In this document: positions 7,119-13,510 of the stretch, piece after piece
Numbering within the stretch: position 1 is the first letter of the stretch
Layout of the letters: every line of letters begins with the position of its first letter
Assembly: GCA_050945815.1 (NCBI GenBank)
Contig: JBMNTQ010000033.1
Location: 1 to 13,795 of the forward strand
DNA length: 13,795 nucleotides
Direction of reading: 5' to 3'
Origin: JBMNTQ01 sp050945815
Lineage (GTDB): Bacteria; Bacillota; Clostridia; Christensenellales; JBMNTQ01
Made by a program: the position numbers and the translations under genes
Notes under the pieces: generated by a model
The model's database searches: none
Told to the model about the DNA's origin: nothing
Seen by the model: only the letters and a program-made list of their open reading frames with translations

Positions 7119-7832
7119 ATGAGCCTGTTTCAAGATACCCTGCAAAATGGCCTGCATAAGGTTTCCTATCCCTTAACCCCGGAAGCCCTAACTTCTATGG
7201 AAGCTTTTTTTGATTTTTTGCTTGAGGAAAACCAAAAAGTGAACCTTACAGCCATCACGCAGCCAGAAGAGGCAGCCAGCAAGCACTTTTTAGACAGTCT
7301 CGCGCCGCTTTGGCTGCAGCTAATACCTCAAAACGCTGCTGTCATCGATATAGGCGCCGGTGCGGGCTTCCCCTCGCTGCCGCTAAAAATTGCGCGCCCA
7401 GATATTTTCCTTACCCTGCTGGACAGTGCACGCAAGCGTACAGGCTTTCTAGAAGCCGCCGTGCAAAAGCTGGGCCTTGAAAATTGTACTATTATGTGGA
7501 ACCGCGCGGAAGATGGCGCACGGCTGACAAATTTTCGCGCACAATTCGACATTGCTGTCGCCCGTGCAGTCGCGGCACTGCCGGTTTTGCTGGAATACAC
7601 CCTGCCCTTTGTCAAAGTAGGCGGCCTGTGCCTGCTGTATAAGGGCCCTTCAGCACCGGAGGAGGTAGCCGCCTCAGCTCGAGCTCTACAAACTCTGGGG
7701 GGCAAAGTGAGCCAGGTTTATCCGTGTGGCATCGATGGGATACAGCATTTTATCGTGGCTGTTCAAAAAACGCTGCCGACACCCGCCCGTTATCCGAGAA
7801 AAAGCGGCACGCCAAATCGCTCGCCGCTCTGA
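7119..7832 (+). CDS. rsmG: 16S rRNA (guanine-527-N7)-methyltransferase RsmG
   Basis: RsmG (GidB) methylates N7 of G527 in 16S rRNA using S-adenosylmethionine; its loss gives low-level streptomycin resistance in several bacteria. The 237-residue protein has the family N-terminal VNLTAIT (41-47), the SAM-binding loop DIGAGAGFPSLPL (77-89), the acidic LLDSARKRTGFL strand (100-111) and the conserved DIAVARAVAAL (144-154). The C-terminal YPRKSGTPNRSPL is the usual tail of Gram-positive RsmG. The start follows GGGAGGT, which spans the stop codon of the dehydrogenase gene four bases upstream. In many Bacillota rsmG follows mnmG and precedes noc; here noc is kept downstream but mnmG is not upstream. 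Confidence 0.95.
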   Translation: MSLFQDTLQNGLHKVSYPLTPEALTSMEAFFDFLLEENQKVNLTAITQPEEAASKHFLDSLAPLWLQLIPQNAAVIDIGAGAGFPSLPLKIARPDIFLTLLDSARKRTGFLEAAVQKLGLENCTIMWNRAEDGARLTNFRAQFDIAVARAVAALPVLLEYTLPFVKVGGLCLLYKGPSAPEEVAASARALQTLGGKVSQVYPCGIDGIQHFIVAVQKTLPTPARYPRKSGTPNRSPL

Positions 7833-7927
7833 ATTTTAAGCCTTTTCTCGACGCTTTTTGGCGGATTTGCGCGGGATTGCGCGAACTTATTCTAATATTG
7901 TTGTTGACAAAATAAGTCAAAGGATTC

Positions 7928-7966
7928 AAGCGGTCTATGGAGAATTTTAGCCCATAGACCGCTTTT
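7928..7966 (+). terminator. Intrinsic terminator after rsmG
   Basis: AAGCGGTCTATGG (7928-7940) pairs over 13 bases with CCATAGACCGCTT (7952-7964) around an 11-base loop, and the stem runs into four T. It lies 95 bases after the rsmG stop and just ahead of the noc promoter candidate. The T run is short, so some read-through into noc is possible. Confidence 0.75.
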
Positions 7967-7969
7967 CAT

Positions 7970-7998
7970 TTGGCAAAAAACAGGACAAGCACTATACG
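7970..7998 (+). promoter_or_regulatory. Promoter candidate for noc
   Basis: TTGGCA (7970-7975), a 17-base spacer and TATACG (7993-7998) lie just after the rsmG terminator. The start point near 8005 would leave a leader of about 27 bases with the ribosome binding site AAGGAGGA at 8017-8024. Confidence 0.5.
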
Positions 7999-8031
7999 AA
8001 GTCCGGGGTTAATTTTAAGGAGGATTCAACT

Positions 8032-8883
8032 ATGTTACGACTGATCGACCAGAGTCGCTCGAAAGCTTTAAACAAACAAAATCAATGGCTGGAGGAACTT
8101 CCCATCGATGCCATTCGGCCCAATCCGTATCAACCGCGCCATACCTTCCACGAGGATTCCATCGAAGAGTTGAGCCGCTCGATCACACAGTTTGGGCTGA
8201 TTAACCCCATTAGCGTACGTAAAATCGGGAACGCCTATGAGTTAGTAGCAGGAGAACGGCGGCTTAGGGCCTCTAAAAAAGCCGGGTTTACCACAATTAA
8301 AGCTATTATCATCAATGCCTACGAGCAGGATTCCGCACTGATCGCTATGATCGAAAATTTACAACGGGAAAACCTGCATTTCCTAGAGGAAGCCGAAGGC
8401 TATATGAGCCTTTTGAAAAACCATAATATGACGCAGGAGGAATTGGCACGCAAACTCGGCAAAAACCAATCCACTATAGCCAACCGCTTGCGGTTGCTGC
8501 GCTTGTCCGCCGCAATCAAAGAAGCCATCGTGTCCTGTCGCCTTACTGAGCGCCACGCTCGGGCACTGCTGCGCATTCCCGATGAAGCTATACAGATGAA
8601 GCTGATTACCATCATCCGCAACATGAAGCTTTCGGTAGCGTCTACGGAAAGCCTGGTGCAGAAAACCTTGGATAAAATGTATGGATGCGAGCCTGAGGAG
8701 AAGAGCAGCCCGCGTATTACCCGTATCATCAGAGACAGCAGGCTGCTGGTAAACAGCATGAAGAAAGCTGTAGATTCCATGTGCCAATCCGGCATGGACG
8801 CAGCGTTTACGATGGAGGAAGTGGGCGAACAGCTGGAAGTAAAAATTTCGCTGCCCTGGCGCCATAAGAACGCCGCATTATAA
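8032..8883 (+). CDS. noc: Nucleoid occlusion protein Noc (ParB family)
   Basis: Noc is a ParB-type CTP-dependent DNA clamp that coats the chromosome at its binding sites and, in Bacillus subtilis, tethers DNA to the membrane to keep the division septum off the nucleoid. The 283-residue protein has the ParB N-domain with IRPNPYQPR (28-36), the CTP-binding arginine patch GERRLRA (74-80) and ENLQREN (108-114). The helix-turn-helix is at 134-157 (TQEELARKLGKNQSTIANRL). The C-terminal part (IIRDSRLLVNSMKKAVDSM) resembles the Noc dimerisation region more than Spo0J. Position after rsmG is the classic Noc position. The N terminus (MLRLIDQSRSKAL) differs from the membrane-targeting helix of the Bacillus protein but could still be weakly amphipathic. 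No soj or spo0J follows, so this could instead be the chromosomal ParB; I prefer Noc. Confidence 0.85.
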   Translation: MLRLIDQSRSKALNKQNQWLEELPIDAIRPNPYQPRHTFHEDSIEELSRSITQFGLINPISVRKIGNAYELVAGERRLRASKKAGFTTIKAIIINAYEQDSALIAMIENLQRENLHFLEEAEGYMSLLKNHNMTQEELARKLGKNQSTIANRLRLLRLSAAIKEAIVSCRLTERHARALLRIPDEAIQMKLITIIRNMKLSVASTESLVQKTLDKMYGCEPEEKSSPRITRIIRDSRLLVNSMKKAVDSMCQSGMDAAFTMEEVGEQLEVKISLPWRHKNAAL

Positions 8884-8896
8884 TTTAGCGTCCCCC

Positions 8897-8913
8897 GCCT
8901 TGCTTTGCAAGGC
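8897..8913. repeat. Small inverted repeat after noc (hairpin 1)
   Basis: GCCTTGC and GCAAGGC form a perfect seven-base stem with a three-base loop, 14 bases after the noc stop. No T run follows, so it is at best a weak noc terminator or a 3'-end protecting hairpin. Confidence 0.5.
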
Positions 8914-8922
8914 TTAATCGGC

Positions 8923-8940
8923 CACCATTCCCCAATGGTG
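8923..8940. repeat. Small inverted repeat (hairpin 2)
   Basis: CACCATT and AATGGTG form a perfect seven-base stem around CCCC. Its role is unknown. Confidence 0.45.
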
Positions 8941-8959
8941 AGCAGAATTCAACCCCCTT

Positions 8960-8993
8960 AAAAAGTCGCGGCAAAACCCCTTTTTGCCGCGAC
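8960..8993 (-). terminator. Intrinsic terminator for the radC transcript
   Basis: GTCGCGGCAAAA (8965-8976) pairs perfectly over 12 bases with TTTTGCCGCGAC (8982-8993). On the minus strand the stem is followed directly by TTTTT (8964-8960), the standard terminator layout for transcripts from radC. On the plus strand no T run follows, although the same stem could still slow polymerase coming from noc. Confidence 0.75.
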
Positions 8994-9032
8994 AACCCCA
9001 AACTAACCGGGGTTCGTCCCCGTTCCAATTTG

Positions 9033-9047
9033 TGTTTCCTAGTGAAA
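9033..9047. promoter_or_regulatory. Degenerate parS/Noc-box-like palindrome
   Basis: TGTTTC and GTGAAA, the two arms of the ParB site parS, are separated by CTA instead of the two bases of the consensus. The left part GTTTCC also fits half of the Bacillus Noc box. It lies 150 bases after noc. The extra base makes it a weak site, and chance is possible. Confidence 0.25.
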
Positions 9048-9070
9048 ACCCCAATACCTTTCCCTGGTTT

Positions 9071-9114
9071 ATATCAAAGAGCGCGATGCTTCCTGCTTTC
9101 GCGCTCTTTGATAT
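9071..9114. repeat. Perfect 16-bp inverted repeat after radC
   Basis: ATATCAAAGAGCGCGA (9071-9086) is exactly complementary to 9099-9114 around a 12-base loop. It lies 26 bases after the radC stop. Neither strand has a proper T run beyond the stem, so it may be a 3'-end stabilising hairpin, a helper terminator or a protein-binding palindrome. Confidence 0.6.
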
Positions 9115-9140
9115 GCCGCTCTTCCAAAAAACAGGATCCA

Positions 9141-9863
9141 TCAGTCCGGCGCTTCATCCTCCGCAGCTAGGAAACGATTGTCTTTATCCAGGCATCCGGA
9201 CAAATCTCCGTGCTTCATGAAGCTGAAATAGTTATACTCGTGGGTGATGATATGATCCAGCAGGGAAATCCCCAAGGACTCCAGCGCCTCTAGAACTTTG
9301 AACGTCGTCTCGATATCGCTTTTGGAGGCAGCCAGCCTGCCGCCGGGGTGGTTGTGGGTGAGGATGATGCTGCTCGCATCATGCCGCAGCGCGATTTCCA
9401 CAATATGCCGCGGATAGACCGGCAACTCATCGATGCTGCCCTGCTGTACAAGCTCTGCACAGATAACCCGATAGTGTATATCCAGGCAGACCACAAACAG
9501 CGTCTCCCGGCGCATTCCTGCAAGCAAGGAGCAGCAATAGGCGCCGGCCATATCGATGTTTGTGAGCTTTTGACGCTTTTCCTGGCTAATCGCCTGACTG
9601 CGTTGCATAGACGGGCGTATCAGAGACAGAAGAATGGCTGCATTCTCCCCCACCCCCTCCACTTTCTTTAAGTCGTCGATGTGGGCGGAAAACACGCCAG
9701 CCAGCGAACCAAATCTTTGCATCAACCGATGGGCGATCGGATTGGTGTCCACCCGGGGAATCGCATAATAAAGCAGTAATTCCAGAATTTCGTGGTCGGA
9801 AAAACCATCTAGTCCGTTCTTTCTGTATCGGGTTCGATGGCGGCTCCTGTGTCCAGCGTGCAT
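9141..9863 (-). CDS. radC: RadC family JAB-domain protein
   Basis: RadC-family proteins (UPF0758) pair an N-terminal helix-hairpin-helix region with a C-terminal JAB/MPN domain that has a JAMM metalloprotease fold. The old link to radiation repair is not supported, and the true function remains uncertain. In this 240-residue protein the helix-hairpin-helix part is near 44-82 (LMQRFGSLAGVF, VEGVGENAA). The JAB domain spans about 105-220 and carries the metal-binding signature THNHPGG with His170, His172, Ser180 and Asp183. Length and layout are normal. The ATG at 9863-9861 follows AGGAGG (9880-9875) with 11 bases between, a little long. It stands alone rather than next to the mreBCD genes seen beside radC in Bacillus. 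A terminator lies about 150 bases downstream. Confidence 0.92.
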   Translation of the reverse strand: MHAGHRSRHRTRYRKNGLDGFSDHEILELLLYYAIPRVDTNPIAHRLMQRFGSLAGVFSAHIDDLKKVEGVGENAAILLSLIRPSMQRSQAISQEKRQKLTNIDMAGAYCCSLLAGMRRETLFVVCLDIHYRVICAELVQQGSIDELPVYPRHIVEIALRHDASSIILTHNHPGGRLAASKSDIETTFKVLEALESLGISLLDHIITHEYNYFSFMKHGDLSGCLDKDNRFLAAEDEAPD

Positions 9864-9910
9864 ACTTTCTCTTTCCTCCTTTTTCTCCTAAACGCACGGC
9901 AAGCGGTTCT

Positions 9911-9930
9911 ATCCGGGGAAAACCCTGGAT
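9911..9930 (-). repeat. Hairpin at the predicted 5' end of the radC mRNA
   Basis: On the minus strand ATCCAGGG and CCCCGGAT form an eight-base stem (one G-U pair) with a TTTT loop. If transcription starts near 9931 the mRNA begins with this hairpin, which would shield its 5' end from decay. Confidence 0.4.
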
Positions 9931-9937
9931 CGGCTAT

Positions 9938-9967
9938 TTTATATTTGACAGCCGGCCCGCGTCGCAA
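9938..9967 (-). promoter_or_regulatory. Promoter candidate for radC
   Basis: On the minus strand TTGCGA (9967-9962), an 18-base spacer and TATAAA (9943-9938) give a moderate promoter. It overlaps the opposite promoter at 9945-9974 almost completely, so polymerase binding at one should hinder the other. Confidence 0.4.
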
Positions 9968-9974
9968 CTATACT
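9945..9974 (+). promoter_or_regulatory. Promoter for the YitT-family gene and dipeptidase
   Basis: A perfect TTGACA (9945-9950), an 18-base spacer and TATACT (9969-9974) form the best promoter in the window. Transcription would start near 9981, giving a leader of about 45 bases. Confidence 0.7.
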
Positions 9975-10025
9975 TGAATTGCATCCACCCATCTGTATGG
10001 GAATATCATTGATGAGGGAGCTGCT

Positions 10026-10874
10026 ATGCAGTTAAATTGGAAAACCGTTCAATCTGTTTTGTTGCTGACAGTGGCCACATTTATCTCTTCCGTGGGTGTC
10101 AATAGCTTTCTTGTCCCCCACGCATTGCTTGGCGGTGGCGTGACGGGAATTGCCGTGCTTTTCTATTACCTGACCGGTCTGCCTACTTGGCTGGTGGTCT
10201 TCGTATTGAATGTGCCGCTTTTTATCTTGGCCTTCTTTACAGTCAGCCGCCGCTTCATCTTCTTGAGCCTGATCGGAATGCTGGAGTTTACCTTTTTCCT
10301 GTGGCTGACCTCCGGCCTGAATGCAGGCGTAGACAATGTGTTGGTTTCCGCTATAACCGGCGGCCTTCTGTCTGGCATCGGCGGCGGACTGGCGCTGCGG
10401 CAAGGTGCCTCTATGGGCGGGCTGGACATTGTAGGCGTGATGGCCAACAAGTTCTTCAATTTTCCTGTGGGGGGCTTCGGAGCTTTCATGAACGTGATCA
10501 TCCTCACCATCCTCGCTTTTATCTACGGCCTGGAGCAAGCGCTGACCACGTTAGTCGCCCTGTATATCGCCAGCGTCGCTATCGACGCTGTACAGGCAGG
10601 GTTCAACCGGACCAAAACGGTTTTTATTATTTCTTCCCGCTGGGTCGAACTGACCAACGTATTGTTTGAAGAGATTAACCGCGGGGTTACCATCTTGCAT
10701 GGCGAGGGAGGCTATACCCATGCAAATCGCACCATTCTCTATTGCATGGTGCGCTCGATGGAGCTGGCCAAGCTTAAAAGTATCGTCTTTCAGGTAGACC
10801 CGAAAGCGTATGTCTCGATTATAGACACCAGAGAAATACAAGGCGGCTCTTTCAAGCCGAAAAACCTATTTTAG
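10026..10874 (+). CDS. YitT family membrane protein (DUF161 plus DUF2179)
   Basis: YitT-family proteins are common in Bacillota and their function is not established. The 282-residue protein has five or six hydrophobic segments, roughly residues 10-30, 35-50, 54-74, 78-96, 103-124 and 148-185. The family signature GASMGGLDIVGVMANK is at about 127-142. A soluble C-terminal domain (DUF2179, from about 193) contains RGVTILHGEGGYTH and ILYCMVRSMELAKLK, which resembles PII-like ligand-binding folds and probably faces the cytoplasm. Length is normal. The ATG follows GAGGGAGCTGCT. It is transcribed from the strong promoter at 9945-9974 and, with only 26 bases and no terminator to the next gene, is probably co-transcribed with the dipeptidase. 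Whether the two act together is unknown. Confidence 0.9.
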   Translation: MQLNWKTVQSVLLLTVATFISSVGVNSFLVPHALLGGGVTGIAVLFYYLTGLPTWLVVFVLNVPLFILAFFTVSRRFIFLSLIGMLEFTFFLWLTSGLNAGVDNVLVSAITGGLLSGIGGGLALRQGASMGGLDIVGVMANKFFNFPVGGFGAFMNVIILTILAFIYGLEQALTTLVALYIASVAIDAVQAGFNRTKTVFIISSRWVELTNVLFEEINRGVTILHGEGGYTHANRTILYCMVRSMELAKLKSIVFQVDPKAYVSIIDTREIQGGSFKPKNLF

Positions 10875-10900
10875 CCGCTCTGCCTCAAACAAGGAAGGGG

Positions 10901-12253
10901 ATGGAAACCATGAACAATCCTGATCTGTTGCTGCACAGCAAGCATAGCGATATGATTGATGCATTACAACGCCTGCTGCGCATCGACAGCACCAAGCAGC
11001 CGGCACAAGCGGACGCACCGTTTGGCCCTGGCATCCGGCAAGCACTCGAGCAAATGCTGGAGGAGGCCGCGACCCTGTCGCTGCCCTGCGTCAATGTAGA
11101 CAACTACGCAGGTTTCGTTGAAATCGGCAGCGGCGAAGAGACCGTGGGCGTTTTAGTCCATCTCGACGTCGTACCGCCGGGCTTGGGCTGGACCTTCCCC
11201 CCTTTTGGCGGGACCATCCAGGACGGCAAGATAGTCGGGCGCGGTGCTATGGACAACAAAGGCCCTGCTATCGCAGCGCTGTTTGCCCTTTGGGCTGTGT
11301 GCAACAGCGGCGCCTCTCTGACGAGGAAAATCCGACTGATCTTCGGCTGTGATGAGGAAAGCGGTTGGGCGGATATCGATTATTATAAACAAAAATATCC
11401 CATGCCGGACTTTGGTTTTTCTCCCGATGCCCAGTATCCAATCATCAATGGCGAAAAAAGCATTCTGCATTTGGAGCTTTCTAAAAAATTCGTGCCGGCT
11501 GAAGGCCCCCGCATCCTATCGCTGCAAAGCGGCAACGCGGTCAACATGGTTCCGGATCATGCTTGCTGCGTACTTGCGGATGGAAGCTTGGCAGAAGGCG
11601 ATACGTATCTGATTAAGGACGACGCAGTAGAGCTTCATACCTATGGCGTCAGCGCCCATGGCAGCACGCCTTGGCAGGGTAAAAACGCCGTCTTCCCGTT
11701 GCTTTCCATGCTGGAAGGGCTGAAGCTGTGCGGCGATGGCGCCGACTTCGCTTCCCTGCTGTATCGTTGGTTTTACAATGATTTTTATGGCGAAAGCCTA
11801 GGCATCGACTGTTCAGACGATGCCACCGGCCGCCTGAGCGTCAATTTAGGCAGGCTGTCGCTCGATGAATCCGGCGCAACCGCCGGCGTAGACATCCGCC
11901 ACCCGCTTTCCGTCCCAAAAGAGCAGATCCTGCAACAGCTGGAGGCCATGATGGCGCCCTTTGGTATACAGATCCGTGTGCTCAATAGCCTAACCGGCCT
12001 GTATATCCCGCCGAACGACGAGCTGATCGTAGCCTTGAGCAAGGCCTACGAAGAGAAAAACCACCAGCGCTCTCATTGTATCAGCATTGGCGGCGCAACA
12101 TACGCCCGTTCCTTGAAAAAAGGCGTGGCCTTCGGGCCGCTCATGCCCGGGCAGACAGACTGTGCCCACCGCAGCAACGAGAGCTATAGCCTAGACCGGC
12201 TGCTAATCGATGCCCAGACTATCGCAGCAGCGCTGATTATCCTGGCCTCCTGA
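10901..12253 (+). CDS. M20 family dipeptidase (PepV/Sapep-like)
   Basis: This cytoplasmic two-metal peptidase of family M20 should cleave dipeptides with free N termini. The 450 residues match PepV-like enzymes. Metal ligands are visible: His87 and Asp89-region (VHLDVVPPG), bridging Asp118 (GRGAMDNKGP), catalytic Glu152 with metal-binding Glu153 (GCDEESGW), Asp176 (SPDAQYP) and His423 (PGQTDCAHRSNE). His253 in VSAHGSTPWQGKNA fits the lid-domain histidine that completes the active site across the protein. GGATYARSLKKGVAFGP near the C terminus is also typical. The ATG at 10901 lies right after AAGGAAGGGG; an ATG three codons later (10910) has a better distance to that site and may be the real start. 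It follows the YitT-family gene in one operon and ends at a bidirectional terminator. Confidence 0.92.
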   Translation: METMNNPDLLLHSKHSDMIDALQRLLRIDSTKQPAQADAPFGPGIRQALEQMLEEAATLSLPCVNVDNYAGFVEIGSGEETVGVLVHLDVVPPGLGWTFPPFGGTIQDGKIVGRGAMDNKGPAIAALFALWAVCNSGASLTRKIRLIFGCDEESGWADIDYYKQKYPMPDFGFSPDAQYPIINGEKSILHLELSKKFVPAEGPRILSLQSGNAVNMVPDHACCVLADGSLAEGDTYLIKDDAVELHTYGVSAHGSTPWQGKNAVFPLLSMLEGLKLCGDGADFASLLYRWFYNDFYGESLGIDCSDDATGRLSVNLGRLSLDESGATAGVDIRHPLSVPKEQILQQLEAMMAPFGIQIRVLNSLTGLYIPPNDELIVALSKAYEEKNHQRSHCISIGGATYARSLKKGVAFGPLMPGQTDCAHRSNESYSLDRLLIDAQTIAAALIILAS

Positions 12254-12272
12254 ACACACAAATAGATTTTTT

Positions 12273-12312
12273 AAAAACAGCCGCAGTACGTATGCCTACT
12301 GTGGCTGTTTTT
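12273..12312. terminator. Bidirectional terminator between the dipeptidase and the GNAT gene
   Basis: A 16-base stem (12273-12288 with 12297-12312, one G-U pair) has A-rich and T-rich flanks, so it ends transcripts in both directions: AACAGCC to GGCTGTTTTT on plus, and the mirror on minus. The stop codon of the GNAT gene (12298-12296) lies in the stem and loop edge. Confidence 0.85.
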
Positions 12313-12790
12313 CTGTGCCTTTTGAGCAGGCACCGCTGCAATGCGCCGTCAGGTCGATCTTGTCCACCCTTTGCTGCATTTTGATATGCGGAATGCCCGC
12401 CTCCAAATAGGTTTCTGAAGCTTCGGAGAACCCCAGCTTCTCATAGAATGATACCGCCTGGGCCTGGGCGCTGATTTCCACCAGTTCACATTCGGTTTCC
12501 GTAGCACGAGCCAGCATCATACGCACCACCAAATCCCCCAGGCCCCGGTTTCGCATCTCTTTGCGGACGCAAATGCGCCCAATCCGCAGGATATCCTCAC
12601 TTTGAAACAGCATCCGCGCAGTAGCTGCAGGTTGCCCGTCTACATAGACCAGCGCATGCAGAGCAAACGGATCCTTTCCGTCGAATTCATCCTCCATGGA
12701 TATACCCTGCTCCTCTACAAAGACATCCGTGCGCAGCTTATAACATTCGCTTAAATCTTCGTTGCCGGGGATATACCGTGCTTGTACCAT
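12296..12790 (-). CDS. GNAT family N-acetyltransferase (YjcF/ElaA-like)
   Basis: This is a GCN5-related acetyltransferase, which uses acetyl-CoA to acetylate an unknown acceptor. I start it at ATG 12790-12788 (164 residues) because AGGAGGAA (12804-12797) lies six bases upstream; a TTG at 12817 in frame has no such site. Family features are LRTDVFVEEQGI (19-30), ATARM in the second strand, and the acetyl-CoA loop RNRGLG (about 80-85, Q/R-x-x-G-x-G/A). FYEKLGF and EAGIPHIKM near the end are typical of the YjcF/ElaA group. After this the protein carries an unusual tail with His-Cys-x3-Cys (HCSGAC) and a charged end. It is convergent with the dipeptidase and separated from the lipoprotein gene by 127 AT-rich bases. 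Confidence 0.85.
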   Translation of the reverse strand: MVQARYIPGNEDLSECYKLRTDVFVEEQGISMEDEFDGKDPFALHALVYVDGQPAATARMLFQSEDILRIGRICVRKEMRNRGLGDLVVRMMLARATETECELVEISAQAQAVSFYEKLGFSEASETYLEAGIPHIKMQQRVDKIDLTAHCSGACSKGTEKQPQ

Positions 12791-12917
12791 GCGTCTTTCC
12801 TCCTCGCCGACTAACAAGCAATATCATATTAAACAGTCTTATATTGTTTGATTATTTATAAATATATCATAATTCTCGCCCCATGAAAAGCATCTCCGAT
12901 AAAGGCTGAGTTCCATG

Positions 12918-13286
12918 TCATAAACCTAGGATAGTTACTGCCTTGGCGCGTCCCTGTATTGGGTAGCTTTCCAAGATCGGGCCGTCAAAGATCACCTCTA
13001 CCTGCAATCCGACCTTCAGTTCTTCAATCTGCACCATTTTTTCGGCTACGGCATCATAGACCTCTGCAGACCCATCTATGCTCACGCTGCCCTTGTCCGA
13101 GACCGCCCCCTCCCACTGCCCTTCTACCAATATCGTCATTTTGTCGCCCTGCTGCGACAGCGATGTGATGGCACCCCGCATAAACATGTCCTGCGGCTGG
13201 AGCGTAGGACGGCTTGTCCCGCCGCCGCAACCCACCAAACAGATGATTAAAAAGATGCACATGAAAAGACTAGAAACTTTTTTCAT
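12918..13286 (-). CDS. Small lipoprotein, DUF3221-like
   Basis: The 122-residue protein starts with a lipoprotein signal peptide: MKK, a hydrophobic stretch (SLFMCIFLIICLVG) and the lipobox LVGC with Cys20. It should be lipidated at this cysteine and held on the outer face of the membrane. The mature part is about 100 residues and looks like a small beta-rich (OB-like) domain: MRGAITSLSQ, TILVEGQWEG, LKVGLQVEVIFDGPILESYP and KAVTIL. The G-Q-x-V-x-V-x-F/Y-D-G-x-x-x-E-S-Y-P pattern matches DUF3221 proteins such as YobA as I recall them; the function of that family is unknown. The ATG follows GAGGTGA (13297-13291). It has no obvious operon partner. I am sure it is a lipoprotein and less sure of the family. 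Confidence 0.8.
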   Translation of the reverse strand: MKKVSSLFMCIFLIICLVGCGGGTSRPTLQPQDMFMRGAITSLSQQGDKMTILVEGQWEGAVSDKGSVSIDGSAEVYDAVAEKMVQIEELKVGLQVEVIFDGPILESYPIQGRAKAVTILGL

Positions 13287-13510
13287 ACTCTCACCTCTTT
13301 ATTATTATGACTCCCTTTATAGTATACAGCTTTTATGCTTTTCTGGCTGCAACCTTTACCAGCAAAAATGATAATTCTGTAAAAAATTCTGTTTTTTGTC
13401 TGTTACAAATTGTTACTGCGTTTTAATCGATGTGAAGTTTGCGCTCATGCTTGTCGGGCAATAATAAATAGTGTTCAAGCAGATTTAATTTTAAAAGGAG
13501 GAGTTCTCCC

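Noticed and set aside
7937..7957. Mini-ORF of six codons with AAAGGATT upstream, inside the rsmG terminator
   Set aside because: Too short to separate from chance, and it is fully contained in the terminator stem-loop.
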